A stretch of DNA of 64,000 bases from Pomphorhynchus laevis (Eukaryota; Acanthocephala; Palaeacanthocephala; Echinorhynchida; Pomphorhynchidae), in contig WNNJ02000079.1 of the NCBI GenBank assembly GCA_012934845.2, positions 1 to 64,000 of the forward strand, given 5' to 3'. The position numbers and the translations under genes were made by a program. Below are positions 48,901 to 55,799 of the stretch, in pieces; position 1 is the first letter of the stretch, and the number at the start of each line of letters is the position of its first letter. Under the pieces are notes generated by a model. The model saw only the letters and a list, made by a program, of their open reading frames with translations, made no database searches and had not been told where the DNA came from.

Positions 48901-51254
48901 TTATTTATCAATAATGGATCAGTATCAACTATTTAAAAAAATTTTAAATTTTATTTAGCATTATTTTTAATATATAATTAGTGGTTTAATTATTGGTATT
49001 TTTAATGTTTAATTTACCTTTATTTATTTGTTGAATAAGGTCTGAAACCTGATAACATAGCAGTCTTCCTGATGACCGCTATTCCTTATTCTGATACAAC
49101 GTATATTATTTATTAGTCAATTCATAAAAATTGACTTTTATTTTAAATTTAAATTTTAAATTTTAACTTGATATAATTATAAGTTGTATAAAATCTTATA
49201 TTATTATTTTATAAAAATATTATAAATAATAAATTATTGGTATTCGTCGTCTGCTATTTATTAGTCAATTCATAAGAATTAACTTGTATCTTAAATTCCA
49301 ATTGTTAAATTTTAACTTGATATAAATTATATAAAATATCATATAACAATTATTTATTATTTATAATTATTTATTATTTATAATTATTTATTAGTCATTC
49401 AATTAATAATTATTTATTATCTGTCATTATATTTGATCTATAAATAATTTAAATTACATTTATTCAGTTAGCTGATCTGATTAATAAATGAAGACATGTG
49501 AGTTTAACAACTCCGCGATGTCAATATTCAGTCAGGTCAGCTAACAGAGTCTAAAATATTAAACTCGAATAATACTACTTTGCTCTATATTTGTACTTTA
49601 CAAGATAACAGAAAATTGTGGAGAAAATTATTAAAAAAATAAACGAAAGAATTTTATTATATAAAAATCTTATAACAATTTTTTATTATTTATAATTATT
49701 TAGCATTATATTTAATTGATAAATAGTATAAAATTCGTAGTCTTAATTAGCTGATGTGATTTGCAAACTTAAAATTATAAGGATCCTTAAGAAACACTCT
49801 TAAAGGTGGACACTAAATTAGACGGTTAATAGTTTTGACTATAAAATTAATATTAAACAAATTACAAAACGCCGATTATAATCGAAATCAAAGCTTTCGA
49901 GTTTTAAAATATAAACTTTTGTATTAAGTAAAATTTAATTTTTAGAAAAGTTACTATTGGAGGTTTAATGTTAATCGCAAAAACTCTGTATATTTTAATA
50001 ATAATAAAACAAAACGTGACGTCAGTGACTCACTTATAATTACTTGATTGAAATATATTTAATAATATTTGTACGAAATATAATCCTTAGAATTAATTAC
50101 CAAAAATACTTGATCAAGTATAGGAATGAATGAAGAGGAGACATAAAGTTTAATATCATAATATCTTAACTTATATGGTAATTTACACATTAAATTGTTT
50201 TCACACATTAAAGTGTTCTAAAACAGATAGTCAAAAATTCAACTTACGAAAAGAAATTCTTCGTCATAGCAGTGCATGGATAACGTTCTGAGATCCTGAG
50301 TAGCCGGATCAAAATCAACCACAGATACCTGGTCAAGTAAAAATTAATGTATCACTTTTACATATCGAAATTAAAAAATTCAAAATCACCATTTAATTTC
50401 ATAAAACTTCCCTCGAAAATAGAATCAAATGATCATTATTCCGTTTATGACTGATATATAAACTAGTTGACTTATTCTGATAATTGTTGTGATCAGGACT
50501 ATAATGAGTCGAAATCTCAGCAAGAATAGGTTATTTCTCTTGTGTCAGTAATTAGACAAAATCAAATGTGAAAGTAACTTTCGACAAGAAAGCAAACTTT
50601 AATTATTTATAAAATCATATTTCTTATTAAATTAACAAGAAATTAACATGAATGGCTATATATAGCCATTTATTAACATGAATATATATACTACATATAT
50701 AGCAACATATTTAATGCTACTATTGAACGCTCATATTGACGCTACTACATAATCATTTATTATGTAAATGGTTTTCCCTAAATGATTTTTCATAAATGAT
50801 TTGACAATAAATATAACAGTTTGTTTTAAAAATATTTAAAAAACATTAGTTCATTAATTATTTATTGCTTAATATGGCTGTAGTAGCTTATGAAATATTC
50901 TGCAACTTTCTATCCAAAACCTTTCTTTGTTGTTTGAAATACTGATTTGGTAAAATGGCATTATAGGTATATGAAATACGCAAACATACATATAAGTACC
51001 TTAGCATCGGAAAATGCGAGAATAACTGCATCCTTTGAAGACTTTGGAAGTGTACATGGTTGAATTGATTGAATGTTTGAGCAAAAACGAAATCGATGGC
51101 GCAATTCCAGGGTTTCTTTAACTGTAATTGAAAATACATTAAGATAATTGCTCGCAACTAGCAACAAAACAGGATTCAAATTGTCGAGAAAATAACAGTG
51201 CACGCAATGATCAATTACGGTTGGAATTTGTTCTGTCTTGAAAGCAGTAAACAT
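18958..51254 (-). CDS. CPSF1: Cleavage and polyadenylation specificity factor subunit 1 (CPSF160), complete, 28 exons
   Basis: The exons are 51254-51000, 50328-50248, 46738-46605, 46559-46413, 44425-44286, 44232-44122, 44074-43413, 43355-43299, 41238-41097, 40186-40014, 39962-39850, 35327-35226, 35153-35090, 35025-34931, 34880-34790, 30886-30695, 30647-30495, 28151-28038, 27990-27900, 27852-27771, 27741-27585, 26824-26756, 26708-26625, 25123-24947, 22998-22932, 22884-22837, 20269-19936 and 19180-18958. They total 4158 nt (1385 aa; human 1443). All junctions are GT-AG with consistent phase. CPSF160 is the DDB1-like triple beta-propeller scaffold that holds WDR33 and CPSF30 for AAUAAA recognition in nuclear mRNA 3'-end formation. 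Diagnostic matches are LFFIGSRLGNSVLLK (exon 7), RPQIVTSIELPDCDHTW (7), VLQTGQDITEVDSSGF (9), NVNCPNGFLY (17), VIDVVPEPNQPL (22), VGQKVFLW (23-24) and NEFLYLSTPER (28). The CPSF_A region spans about residues 905-1310. The start aligns with the human Met1. Confidence 0.97.
19181..19935. other. CPSF1 intron 27, AT-rich, nothing recognised
   Basis: This 755-nt intron is mostly TTAATTAA-type low-complexity sequence. No open frame or repeat family is visible. Confidence 0.6.
20740..21990. repeat. Degenerate minisatellite of TTGTGTGTTTATATA-like units
   Basis: About 1.25 kb of imperfect repeats, roughly 14-17 bp each, centre on TGTGTTTATATA with variable AGTTG, AGCTTG or AGAATG spacers. The best-ordered part is 21300-21420 (GTGTGTTTATATGAGTTGT). 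It fills half of CPSF1 intron 26. Open frames across it are by-products of the repeat. Confidence 0.85.
22200..22505 (+). mobile_element. Fossil Ty3/Gypsy-type pol fragment (RNase H region)
   Basis: The stretch encodes residues typical of a Ty3/Gypsy RNase H (RPIEYFSKML and LITDRSSVSYIF). It is a short, broken, old remnant inside CPSF1 intron 26, antisense to the gene. No flanking long terminal repeats or other parts of the element were recognised. Confidence 0.7.
23857..24605. repeat. 312-bp satellite, about 2.5 units, in CPSF1 intron 24
   Basis: The landmark CGTCGGCGC recurs at 23857, 24164 and (as CATCGGCGC) 24476, giving periods of 307 and 312 bp. Units share TTACATTTCACAGATTAAAT and TAGACCATCCAAGTATAACA. 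The unit from about 23969 is nearly identical to one at 53285, in the second array. Confidence 0.9.
25124..26624. other. CPSF1 intron 23, AT-rich, nothing recognised
   Basis: About 1.5 kb of low-complexity AT-rich sequence with small local inverted repeats. No coding or repeat family is seen. Intron 21 (26825-27584) is similar. Confidence 0.6.
28381..28715. mobile_element. Long-armed fold-back element, 335 bp
   Basis: Diverged inverted arms of about 110 bp meet around a unique centre. The ends are TTCGCTCTCGAA (28381) and TTCGAGAGCGAA (28715). Further inward, AACATTTG pairs with CAAATGTT, CAGAGGCTGTT with AACAACCTCTG, and AAATCTAACGAGTG with CGCTCGTTAGATTT. It is non-coding and lies in CPSF1 intron 17. 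Confidence 0.75.
28883..28978 (+). repeat. Dispersed repeat, copy 1 of 2 (other at 30226-30322)
   Basis: About 96 bp containing TTTCTTAACACATAAG, GCAAATTACAAAAATGAGTT and CTAGAAATATACC is repeated in the same orientation at 30226-30322, with about ten differences. Both copies are in CPSF1 intron 17. No family is recognised. Confidence 0.8.
30226..30322 (+). repeat. Dispersed repeat, copy 2 of 2 (other at 28883-28978)
   Basis: This is the second copy of the repeat, about 170 bp downstream (in transcript sense) of CPSF1 exon 17. The 1.3 kb between the copies has no recognised content apart from a 12-bp-arm hairpin at 29644-29671. Confidence 0.75.
31130..32242 (+). mobile_element. REL-endonuclease LINE-like element, C-terminal half with an unbroken 321-codon frame
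   Basis: A thumb-like remnant (CLPLKIGGLGL, about 31168-31200, frame broken after it) leads to an open frame at 31277-32242. That frame has a CCHC zinc knuckle (C99, C102, H112, C116; GFHALTC), then RHDGLRD (125-131), EVPNL (147-151), SADILIYED (159-167) and AVDFAVTNPQQKS (171-183). These are the expected acidic and Lys positions of a PD-(D/E)XK fold. A helical tail follows. It is a different subtype from the ARLDI/FFDV version at 4649-5230. Composition is much richer in GC than the host introns. It lies in CPSF1 intron 15, antisense to the gene. Confidence 0.7.
32239..32610 (+). other. Unassigned open reading frame running from the REL element into the PDI pseudogene
   Basis: The frame starts at 32239 (overlapping the REL frame end by 4 nt) and stays open through about 125 codons I do not recognise. 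It then continues in frame into the PDI copy up to 32820. The unknown part includes EDLPEPYTRGFAVKMSC. It could be extra retroelement sequence or the damaged N-terminal part of the captured transcript. Confidence 0.35.
32610..33420 (+). pseudogene. Processed pseudogene of protein disulfide isomerase (P4HB/PDI-like)
   Basis: An intronless, broken copy of the C-terminal half of PDI. SKKDIIDKYINVMLETAKSF, then EDHSRILEFF (b' end), KIVPHYRSQKFPDDW, VVLVEFYAPWCGSRQRIEPV (a' thioredoxin active site), VAKIDATLNE and NRTLESFILQFIKTGG match PDI in order. The active site reads CGSR instead of CGHC, so the resolving Cys is lost. At least three stops interrupt it (after EFFD, in the YDN stretch and after EPV). 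Part of the b/b' region seems deleted upstream, where YDQAERFEGE joins the rest. The C-terminus has no clear KDEL. It lies in CPSF1 intron 15, antisense, directly after the REL element. PDI is a host gene normally resident in the ER. Confidence 0.85.
33480..34240 (+). mobile_element. LINE reverse transcriptase fragment
   Basis: RT motifs appear in order. SCGVPQGSVISLLLF is at about 33558-33600, and YADDLTI at 33664 begins a long frame to 34207. That frame includes ELKILGLTFQSNLSWRKHI and LILSILTYGYPTI-like thumb residues (CILSILTYGYP). The YADD metal-binding Asp pair is kept. Between the two motifs the sequence ACTACTTTTTAGTAG is duplicated, which disrupts the frame. The start and 3' end of the element are missing. 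It follows the PDI pseudogene by only about 60 bp. Confidence 0.75.
36480..37900 (-). mobile_element. Broken reverse transcriptase of the REL-endonuclease family
   Basis: Reading down from about 37200, one finds CQCRRTHYIVHSVRNFLYS, LFIDPKNAFNTVNR (first catalytic Asp), SPILHNIYASLATLVFNGV, GDSFAMPSFSIAYL and QYGYGDVANFVSSLKDLL, then RFGYTVNPLKFHIF. This is the palm of the RT that accompanies PD-(D/E)XK tails in cnidarian and echinoderm elements. The YxDD box reads YGDV, so one catalytic Asp is lost. Several frame breaks are present. It lies in CPSF1 intron 11, in sense with the gene. Confidence 0.65.
38717..39185. mobile_element. Compound fold-back insertion with 41-bp perfect terminal inverted repeats and 12-bp flanking direct repeats
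   Basis: Perfect 41-bp inverted repeats lie at 38728-38768 (TCTTCATTGGTCGG...) and 39105-39145. Inside is a second perfect palindrome of 26-bp arms, 38790-38815 and 38844-38869. The 12-mer ATAATTTCTAAT flanks the unit at 38717-38728 and 39174-39185, which suggests a target-site duplication if the element extends about 28 bp past the right repeat. It is non-coding and lies in CPSF1 intron 11. A 12-bp duplication is longer than usual for DNA transposons with TIRs, so the class is uncertain. Confidence 0.75.
40380..40660 (+). mobile_element. LINE 3'-end fragment
   Basis: The plus strand reads ADKMRESRLRWYGHVQRA and then, after frame changes, KKIWLDTLLNDMKMVRLT, DAADRAFW and ADPTKQDKR. This is the classic end of RTE/Jockey-like LINE proteins ('KMRE.RLRW.GHV ... 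W...L..DM ... DR..W ... ADP'). It sits in CPSF1 intron 9, about 190 bp from exon 10, antisense to the gene. Confidence 0.75.
41239..43298. other. CPSF1 intron 8, AT-rich, no recognised element
   Basis: About 2 kb with no recognisable gene. It contains a perfect 16-bp-arm hairpin (AAAATGCATCTCTTTT, 42629) and long AT/TAA simple sequence. A possible 30-nt extra exon at 43198-43230 was considered and not accepted. Confidence 0.6.
44707..44818. mobile_element. Small fold-back MITE, 112 bp
   Basis: Inverted ends TTATTCCAAAAAGGTCACTA (44707) and TAGTGACCTTTTTGGAATAA (ending 44818) bracket a smaller inner hairpin (AAAGGCTTTTCAG / GAAAAACCTTT). It lies in CPSF1 intron 4. The rest of that intron (to 46412) holds only AT-rich DNA and two palindromes (45617-45642, 45859-45903). 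Confidence 0.8.
47247..47414. mobile_element. Fold-back MITE, 168 bp (founder type of the adjacent array)
   Basis: The left arm starts ATTATTGGAACTGGATCAAA and runs through TTTGATATTTCGCTAACTAC. The right arm is its inverse (GTAGTTAGCGAAATATCAAA ... CAGCTCTAATAAT). It is closely related to 5977-6108. The array from 47790 on consists of right-arm sequence. Confidence 0.85.
47518..47696 (+). other. Orphan coding-like exon on the plus strand, function unknown
   Basis: After an acceptor-like TTATTTAG (ending 47517), a 59-codon open stretch runs to 47696 and is followed by a donor-like GTTAGT. It contains IRRGDIIYLYIQNRDDSEML and GNFLAKSVYIILTGDRPT. Codon use and charge look like real protein, unlike the surrounding introns. 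I do not recognise the protein. It lies antisense in CPSF1 intron 2, between a fold-back MITE and the array derived from it, so it may be a captured exon or part of a decayed gene copy. Confidence 0.35.
47790..48960 (+). repeat. Tandem array of a fold-back arm, about 12 units with alternating 118/76-bp spacing
   Basis: The core TTTTCTGAAGATGCTAACAG ... GTTAGCGAAATATCAAAAAT recurs near 47798, 47916, 47997, 48112, 48232, 48308, 48427, 48502, 48627, 48744 and 48822. Spacing alternates between about 118 bp (with the GCTCCAATAATTATTTATCA segment) and about 76-81 bp (without it), giving a higher-order unit near 195 bp. The core equals the right arm of the MITE at 47247-47414. Confidence 0.9.
48961..50247. 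other. Remainder of CPSF1 intron 2, AT-rich
   Basis: No gene or family is recognised. Two related stretches (about 49045-49170 and 49250-49400) share CTATTTATTAGTCAATTCAT and may be a diverged duplication. Similar sequence also occurs near 16995-17110. Confidence 0.5.
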
Positions 51255-51299
51255 CTACATAGAATATAAAAAGTTAAAAAGCTTATCAACAATAAAAAC

Positions 51300-51665
51300 A
51301 ATAAATCTAATCTAATCTAATTACATAAAATTAGATTAGATTAATTAATCTAATTTTAGTTAATTAATTAAAATAAATTAATTAACTAAAAATTAAAATT
51401 AATTAATAAACGCACTGCACAGCTTTTAAGCTGTGCAGTGCAGCGGGGAAATGCAGCGTGGCTGTTAGGGATCGCTCGAGACGGAAACCTTCCAACTTAA
51501 CGATACTGAAATATCACAAACTATACAATTTTTTGTCTATTCTAAAAATATTAATTAAAAAGTTAAAAAGGTTATCAACAATAAAAACAATAAATCTAAT
51601 CTAATTACATAAAATTATATTAGATTAATTAATTAATCTAATTTTAGTTAATTAATTAAAATAAA
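51300..51665. repeat. Direct repeat pair with hairpin upstream of CPSF1
   Basis: About 110 bp (AAAAAGTTAAAAAG, then CTTATCAACAATAAAAACAA, ending TTAGTTAATTAATTAAAAT) occurs at about 51268-51376 and again at 51554-51664 with few changes. Between the copies is a perfect hairpin, GCACTGCACAGCTT / AAGCTGTGCAGTGC (51412-51441), and the only GC-richer patch near the gene start (51440-51490). This is where a CPSF1 promoter would lie, but no core promoter motif is clear. Confidence 0.75.
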
Positions 51666-51699
51666 AGGATTTAAATTATTTAATCGAGAACCATTAATT

Positions 51700-53120
51700 A
51701 AAAACTATTAATAAAATTTGTTTATGATAAGGTAATTTTAAATTAGTTGTACTCCAAATTTAATTTAAAAAGGAAATAATTAAAATTAGAAGAATATTTT
51801 TTTGTTGATAAAAAATGAGTGCAATCATTGTTACAAAAATATGAAATACTTTTCATATTACATTTATCAAATTTAATAAAATTTATTTCTGATTTATTAT
51901 TAAATCATCGTTGGTAGAGAAAACTGCAACATTTAGTTAAACAACCTAGAAATGTTTATGATTAATTTATATTTTCAAACATGTAATCTATAGCCATCTT
52001 GTACCCCACAAGACGGTTATTTAGATGATCTAATATACGGTCACTACATATATAATGCGTTTAGTACGAAAAGAAATTATTTATGAGAAGATCGATAATT
52101 TAGGGCTTCAAATCATATGAATTCTCAGTTTAATTAGTGAACTATCATTTTAATGTTGATAGTTTACTTAATAAGTCCGTAAACGTCATCTGCCCGAAAC
52201 AGATTACCATAAGGGCGTAAAATAACATTGTGGAGAAAACTCGTCAGAGTAATTATCGTTTACATAATATATTTAATCGAATATCAATAATTTGACAAAA
52301 ATGTGGACAAATGCATTGTTAATACAAAAAAAATTCGTTGTAGTAGTTTTCTAAAATCTATTATATTTACTTTTTGTCGGAAACAAGAACGACATCTTAT
52401 TATGAACAAGATATATTTCATTGACCAGTGAAATGGTCACCACTAATGATAGGTCAACATTGATGTTCCCAATTATCGTGGTAATAATGGTCAATGAAAT
52501 AAAAGTTTCAAAAATAAAATTCCGTTCTTTATTCCTAGAAAGAATATTTCTATTTTCAAGATAAGAACTGTTTTGGCTTTTAAGTATTTAGACAGGATAA
52601 TCAATGCACAATTAAATAATACGTGACTCATATTAATGGTCATATCTTAATTTTCTTTAATCCATTTACTGTTAGAAGATCTATAGTTCTGTATCGAATA
52701 ATAGTTTTGGAATTTTATCAAAATGTTGAGGCGTAAACAGTGAGAACAAGACCAAGAAGAACAAGGACATTGCATGTTGCATTTTGAAAGGTTTGTAGTC
52801 TTTGCTTAATATATTAGTGTTGTAATATAACCAACTCAAAGCTGTAAATGCAACATTTATTCCTCAAAATTAATGTAGAAAAACAGAAAATAATAGGATT
52901 GGCTTTTAAATCATCTTTCTAGTTCCCTTTCAAATGAATGAAATGCAGCAAACTAAAAGATAGTTTTAAAAAATTAACCTCTCAAAATTTAGAATAAAAT
53001 GATTAAAACAGAGTGTAGTTTGTTTAAAAAAGGTTTTACATCAGCAACAAAAGATTTTAGTATATTTCAAACTAATTAAATAAACAATAATTAATTATAA
53101 TTAATTATTTATTGAATAAA
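51700..53120. other. AT-rich intergenic DNA, nothing recognised
   Basis: No open frame with family motifs and no repeat array is seen between the CPSF1 upstream repeat and the satellite. Small imperfect hairpins around 52420-52500 (TTGACC/GGTCAA) are present. Confidence 0.6.
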
Positions 53121-53127
53121 TAATTAT

Positions 53128-54930
53128 CGATGCTCACTGCCGGCACCATGATGATCCATTAAGTACTAACGTCGGCGCAGGATAATGTTGGTGTTTAGAT
53201 TGTGTTGCAAATGGTTCATAACTATATTCGTACACAAGTCTGCAGACACATGTTTATCATTAAAGCAGAGAGAAATATTACATCCTTACATTTCACAGAT
53301 TAAATGACCTGCTCTGGAAATTTATTTTGAAATAGTCGGACAGTTAAAAGTCTACAAATTCGCAAAAATGTTTAGTGTAATTTTTCAACGACTAGCTGAA
53401 TTCTTTATAGACCATCCAAGTATAACAGCACTTTGAAACGTTAGTGCTGGGCGACTGCGCCCTGATGATCTACTGAGTACTAACGTCGGCGCAGGATAAT
53501 GTTGTGGTTTAGATTATGTTGCAACTGGTTCGTGACGATATTCATACACTAGTTTGCAGACACCTGTTTAGGATTAAAGCAGAGAGAAATATTACATCCT
53601 TACATTTCACAGATTAAATGACCGGCTCTGGAAATTTATTTGGAAAAAGTCGGACAGTTAAAAGTCTACAAATTCGCAAAAATGTTTAGTGTAATTTTTC
53701 AACGACTAGCTGAATTCTTTATAGACCATCCAAGTATAACAGCACTTTGAAACGTTAGTGCTAGGTGTCTGCGCCCTAATAATCCACTGAGTACTAACAT
53801 CGGCGCATGATGATGTCCACGTTAGATCGTGTGGCAACTGGTTCGTGACGATATTCATACACTAGTTTGCAGACACCTGTTTAGGATTAAAGCAGAGAGA
53901 AATATTACATCCTTACATTTCACAGATTAAATGACCGGCTCTGGAAATTTATTTGGAAAAAGTCGGACAGTTAAAAGTCTACAAATTCGCAAAAATGTTT
54001 AGTGTAATTTTTCAACGACTAGCTGAATTCTTTATAGACCATCCAAGTATAACAGCACTTTGAAATGTTAGTGCTCACTGCCTGCACCATGATGATCCAT
54101 TAAGTACTAACGTCGGCGCATGATGATGTCCATGTTAGATCGTGTAGCAACTAATTCGTGACGATATTCGTACACAAGTCTGCAGACACATGTTTATGAT
54201 TAAAGCAGAGAGAAATATAACATTTAGTGCATCCCAGTATTAGTGCATCCCAGTATTACAGCATGTTGAAACGTTAATGCTCAATGTCTGTCCATGATGA
54301 TCCACTGAGTACTAACGTCGGCGCAGGATGTTGGTGTAACTTGTTTTTGATGTTTGCATACATGATGATCCACTGAGAACTAACGTCGGCGAAGGATAAT
54401 ATTGATGTTTAGATCATGTTGCGTCTGGCTCGTGACGATATTCGTTATTTGGACGATATTCGTTATTAGACACGTTATTAGGATTTAAGCATAGATCAGT
54501 ATAACATCCTTACATTTCACAGATTAAATGACCTGCACTGGAAATCTATTTCAAAAAGTGTTAGATCGATAAGTCAAAAAATTTGCAGAAGTTTCGTGTG
54601 ATTTTACAGCGATTAGCCGGATTCCTTATAGACCATCTAAGTACTACAACATGTGGGAACAATAGTGCTAAGTAACTGAGCCCTGATGATCTGCTGAGTC
54701 TAGCTTCGGTGCAAATGCTGTTTGTGTAACCATTACAACTGGTTCGTGACGATATTTGTACACTTGTTTGCAAACACATGTTTAGGATTTAGCCATATAG
54801 CAGTTCAAAATCCTTACTTTTTACAGATTAATAACCTGCTCTTGAAATCTATTTCGATAATTGTGAGACCTGTAAATAGTCTACAAATTCGCAGGAAAGT
54901 TTTGTGCAATTTTTCAACCAAAAATTTTTA
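53128..54930. repeat. 312-bp satellite array, about 5.5 units
   Basis: CGTCGGCGC-type landmarks at 53170, 53484, 53799, 54111, 54315, 54384 and 54704 give periods of 314, 315 and 312 bp, with one shortened unit. Units contain TCGTGACGATATTCGTACAC, ATTAAATGACCTGCTCTGGA and TTTTTCAACGACTAGCTGAA. It is the same family as 23857-24605, inside CPSF1. Confidence 0.95.
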
Positions 54931-55133
54931 ACCGAATCGAAATTATTTAAATCAAAATTAATAATTTTTTGCAGGGTTCCAATATTAGAATACCAGGGAT
55001 ATCGATATCACTGAAGAGTTGCTATTTGGTGAAGCTACGACACAGTAAAGAAGTTGATTAGATTAGTGTGAGAATAATTTTATATATCAGAATTTATAAA
55101 TTGTGCTTGTCTGAATTTGCCAAACACTCACTT

Positions 55134-55198
55134 GAGCTTTCCTACAGCGTATACTTTACCCGTGATAGCATACATTCCCAGAATGTCGACAGCTGCCT
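55134..55198 (-). other. Possible host exon, unassigned
   Basis: An acceptor-like ATCTAG is followed by a frame reading AAVDILGMYAITGKVYAVGK and then a donor-like GTGAGT. A phase-compatible upstream block with GFTIFCKRRERNWQK lies at about 55285-55335. The fit is suggestive but short, and I cannot name the protein. Confidence 0.2.
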
Positions 55199-55499
55199 AG
55201 ATACCATTGTTGAACATCAATATTGTCTTTAGTTAAAAAACTAAGTGATAAAAATATAAAATCAACCTTCTGCCAATTCCGCTCGCGACGCTTGCAGAAA
55301 ATAGTAAATCCTTCTAATTTCAATACGAGGGAAATAAACAGATATAAAAATATAATTAATAAAAATATAAGCTTACCAGATTGTCTTTTATTGCCTATAA
55401 AATAATATTTTTAATAAGAAACCAGACCATTTCTAATAATAAAGAATTTTCTAAAAAATACAACAACTGACAACTATCTAGGAAAAGCAACATAGAAAA

Positions 55500-55650
55500 A
55501 CCGAGTACAAGGAACGAATTATTGTCTTTCTCACGACTTCATCATCTGTCTCCCGCTTCTTCTTAAGCCTTATGACCTCATGTCGATAGGGATCTGAGCC
55601 CCCGACCGAACTAGCGAGTCCCCTTCCAACTGAACCATTCGGGGTCTCTT
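55500..55650 (-). mobile_element. tRNA-derived SINE-like unit
   Basis: On the minus strand an A-box match TGGTTCAGTTGG (55637-55626) is followed 37 nt on by a B-box-like GGCTCAGATCC (55600-55590). The pair is preceded by GACCCCGAA, as in a tRNA acceptor arm. The anticodon arm does not fold with a 7-nt loop, so it is not a functional tRNA. The 3' body runs into purine-rich sequence. Confidence 0.4.
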
Positions 55651-55799
55651 ACATTCTAAGAGTCCAGTCGAGGCGAACTATGATCGATAATCCCGAGATT
55701 ACGAGCTTGAGAAACCATAGTCGTTGCTCTGGGATAAGTCCTCTAAAGAATACTAATCATGAGTTAGCCCAAGCACATAAAAGGCGTAATTGGGTTTCA

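Noticed and set aside
47790-48960. CRISPR-like array of regular repeats
   Set aside because: Repeats are contiguous arms of a eukaryotic fold-back element with no unique spacers, in an animal gene intron.
55560-55650. Functional tRNA gene
   Set aside because: A and B boxes match, but the anticodon arm cannot form a 7-nt loop and the spacing is short.
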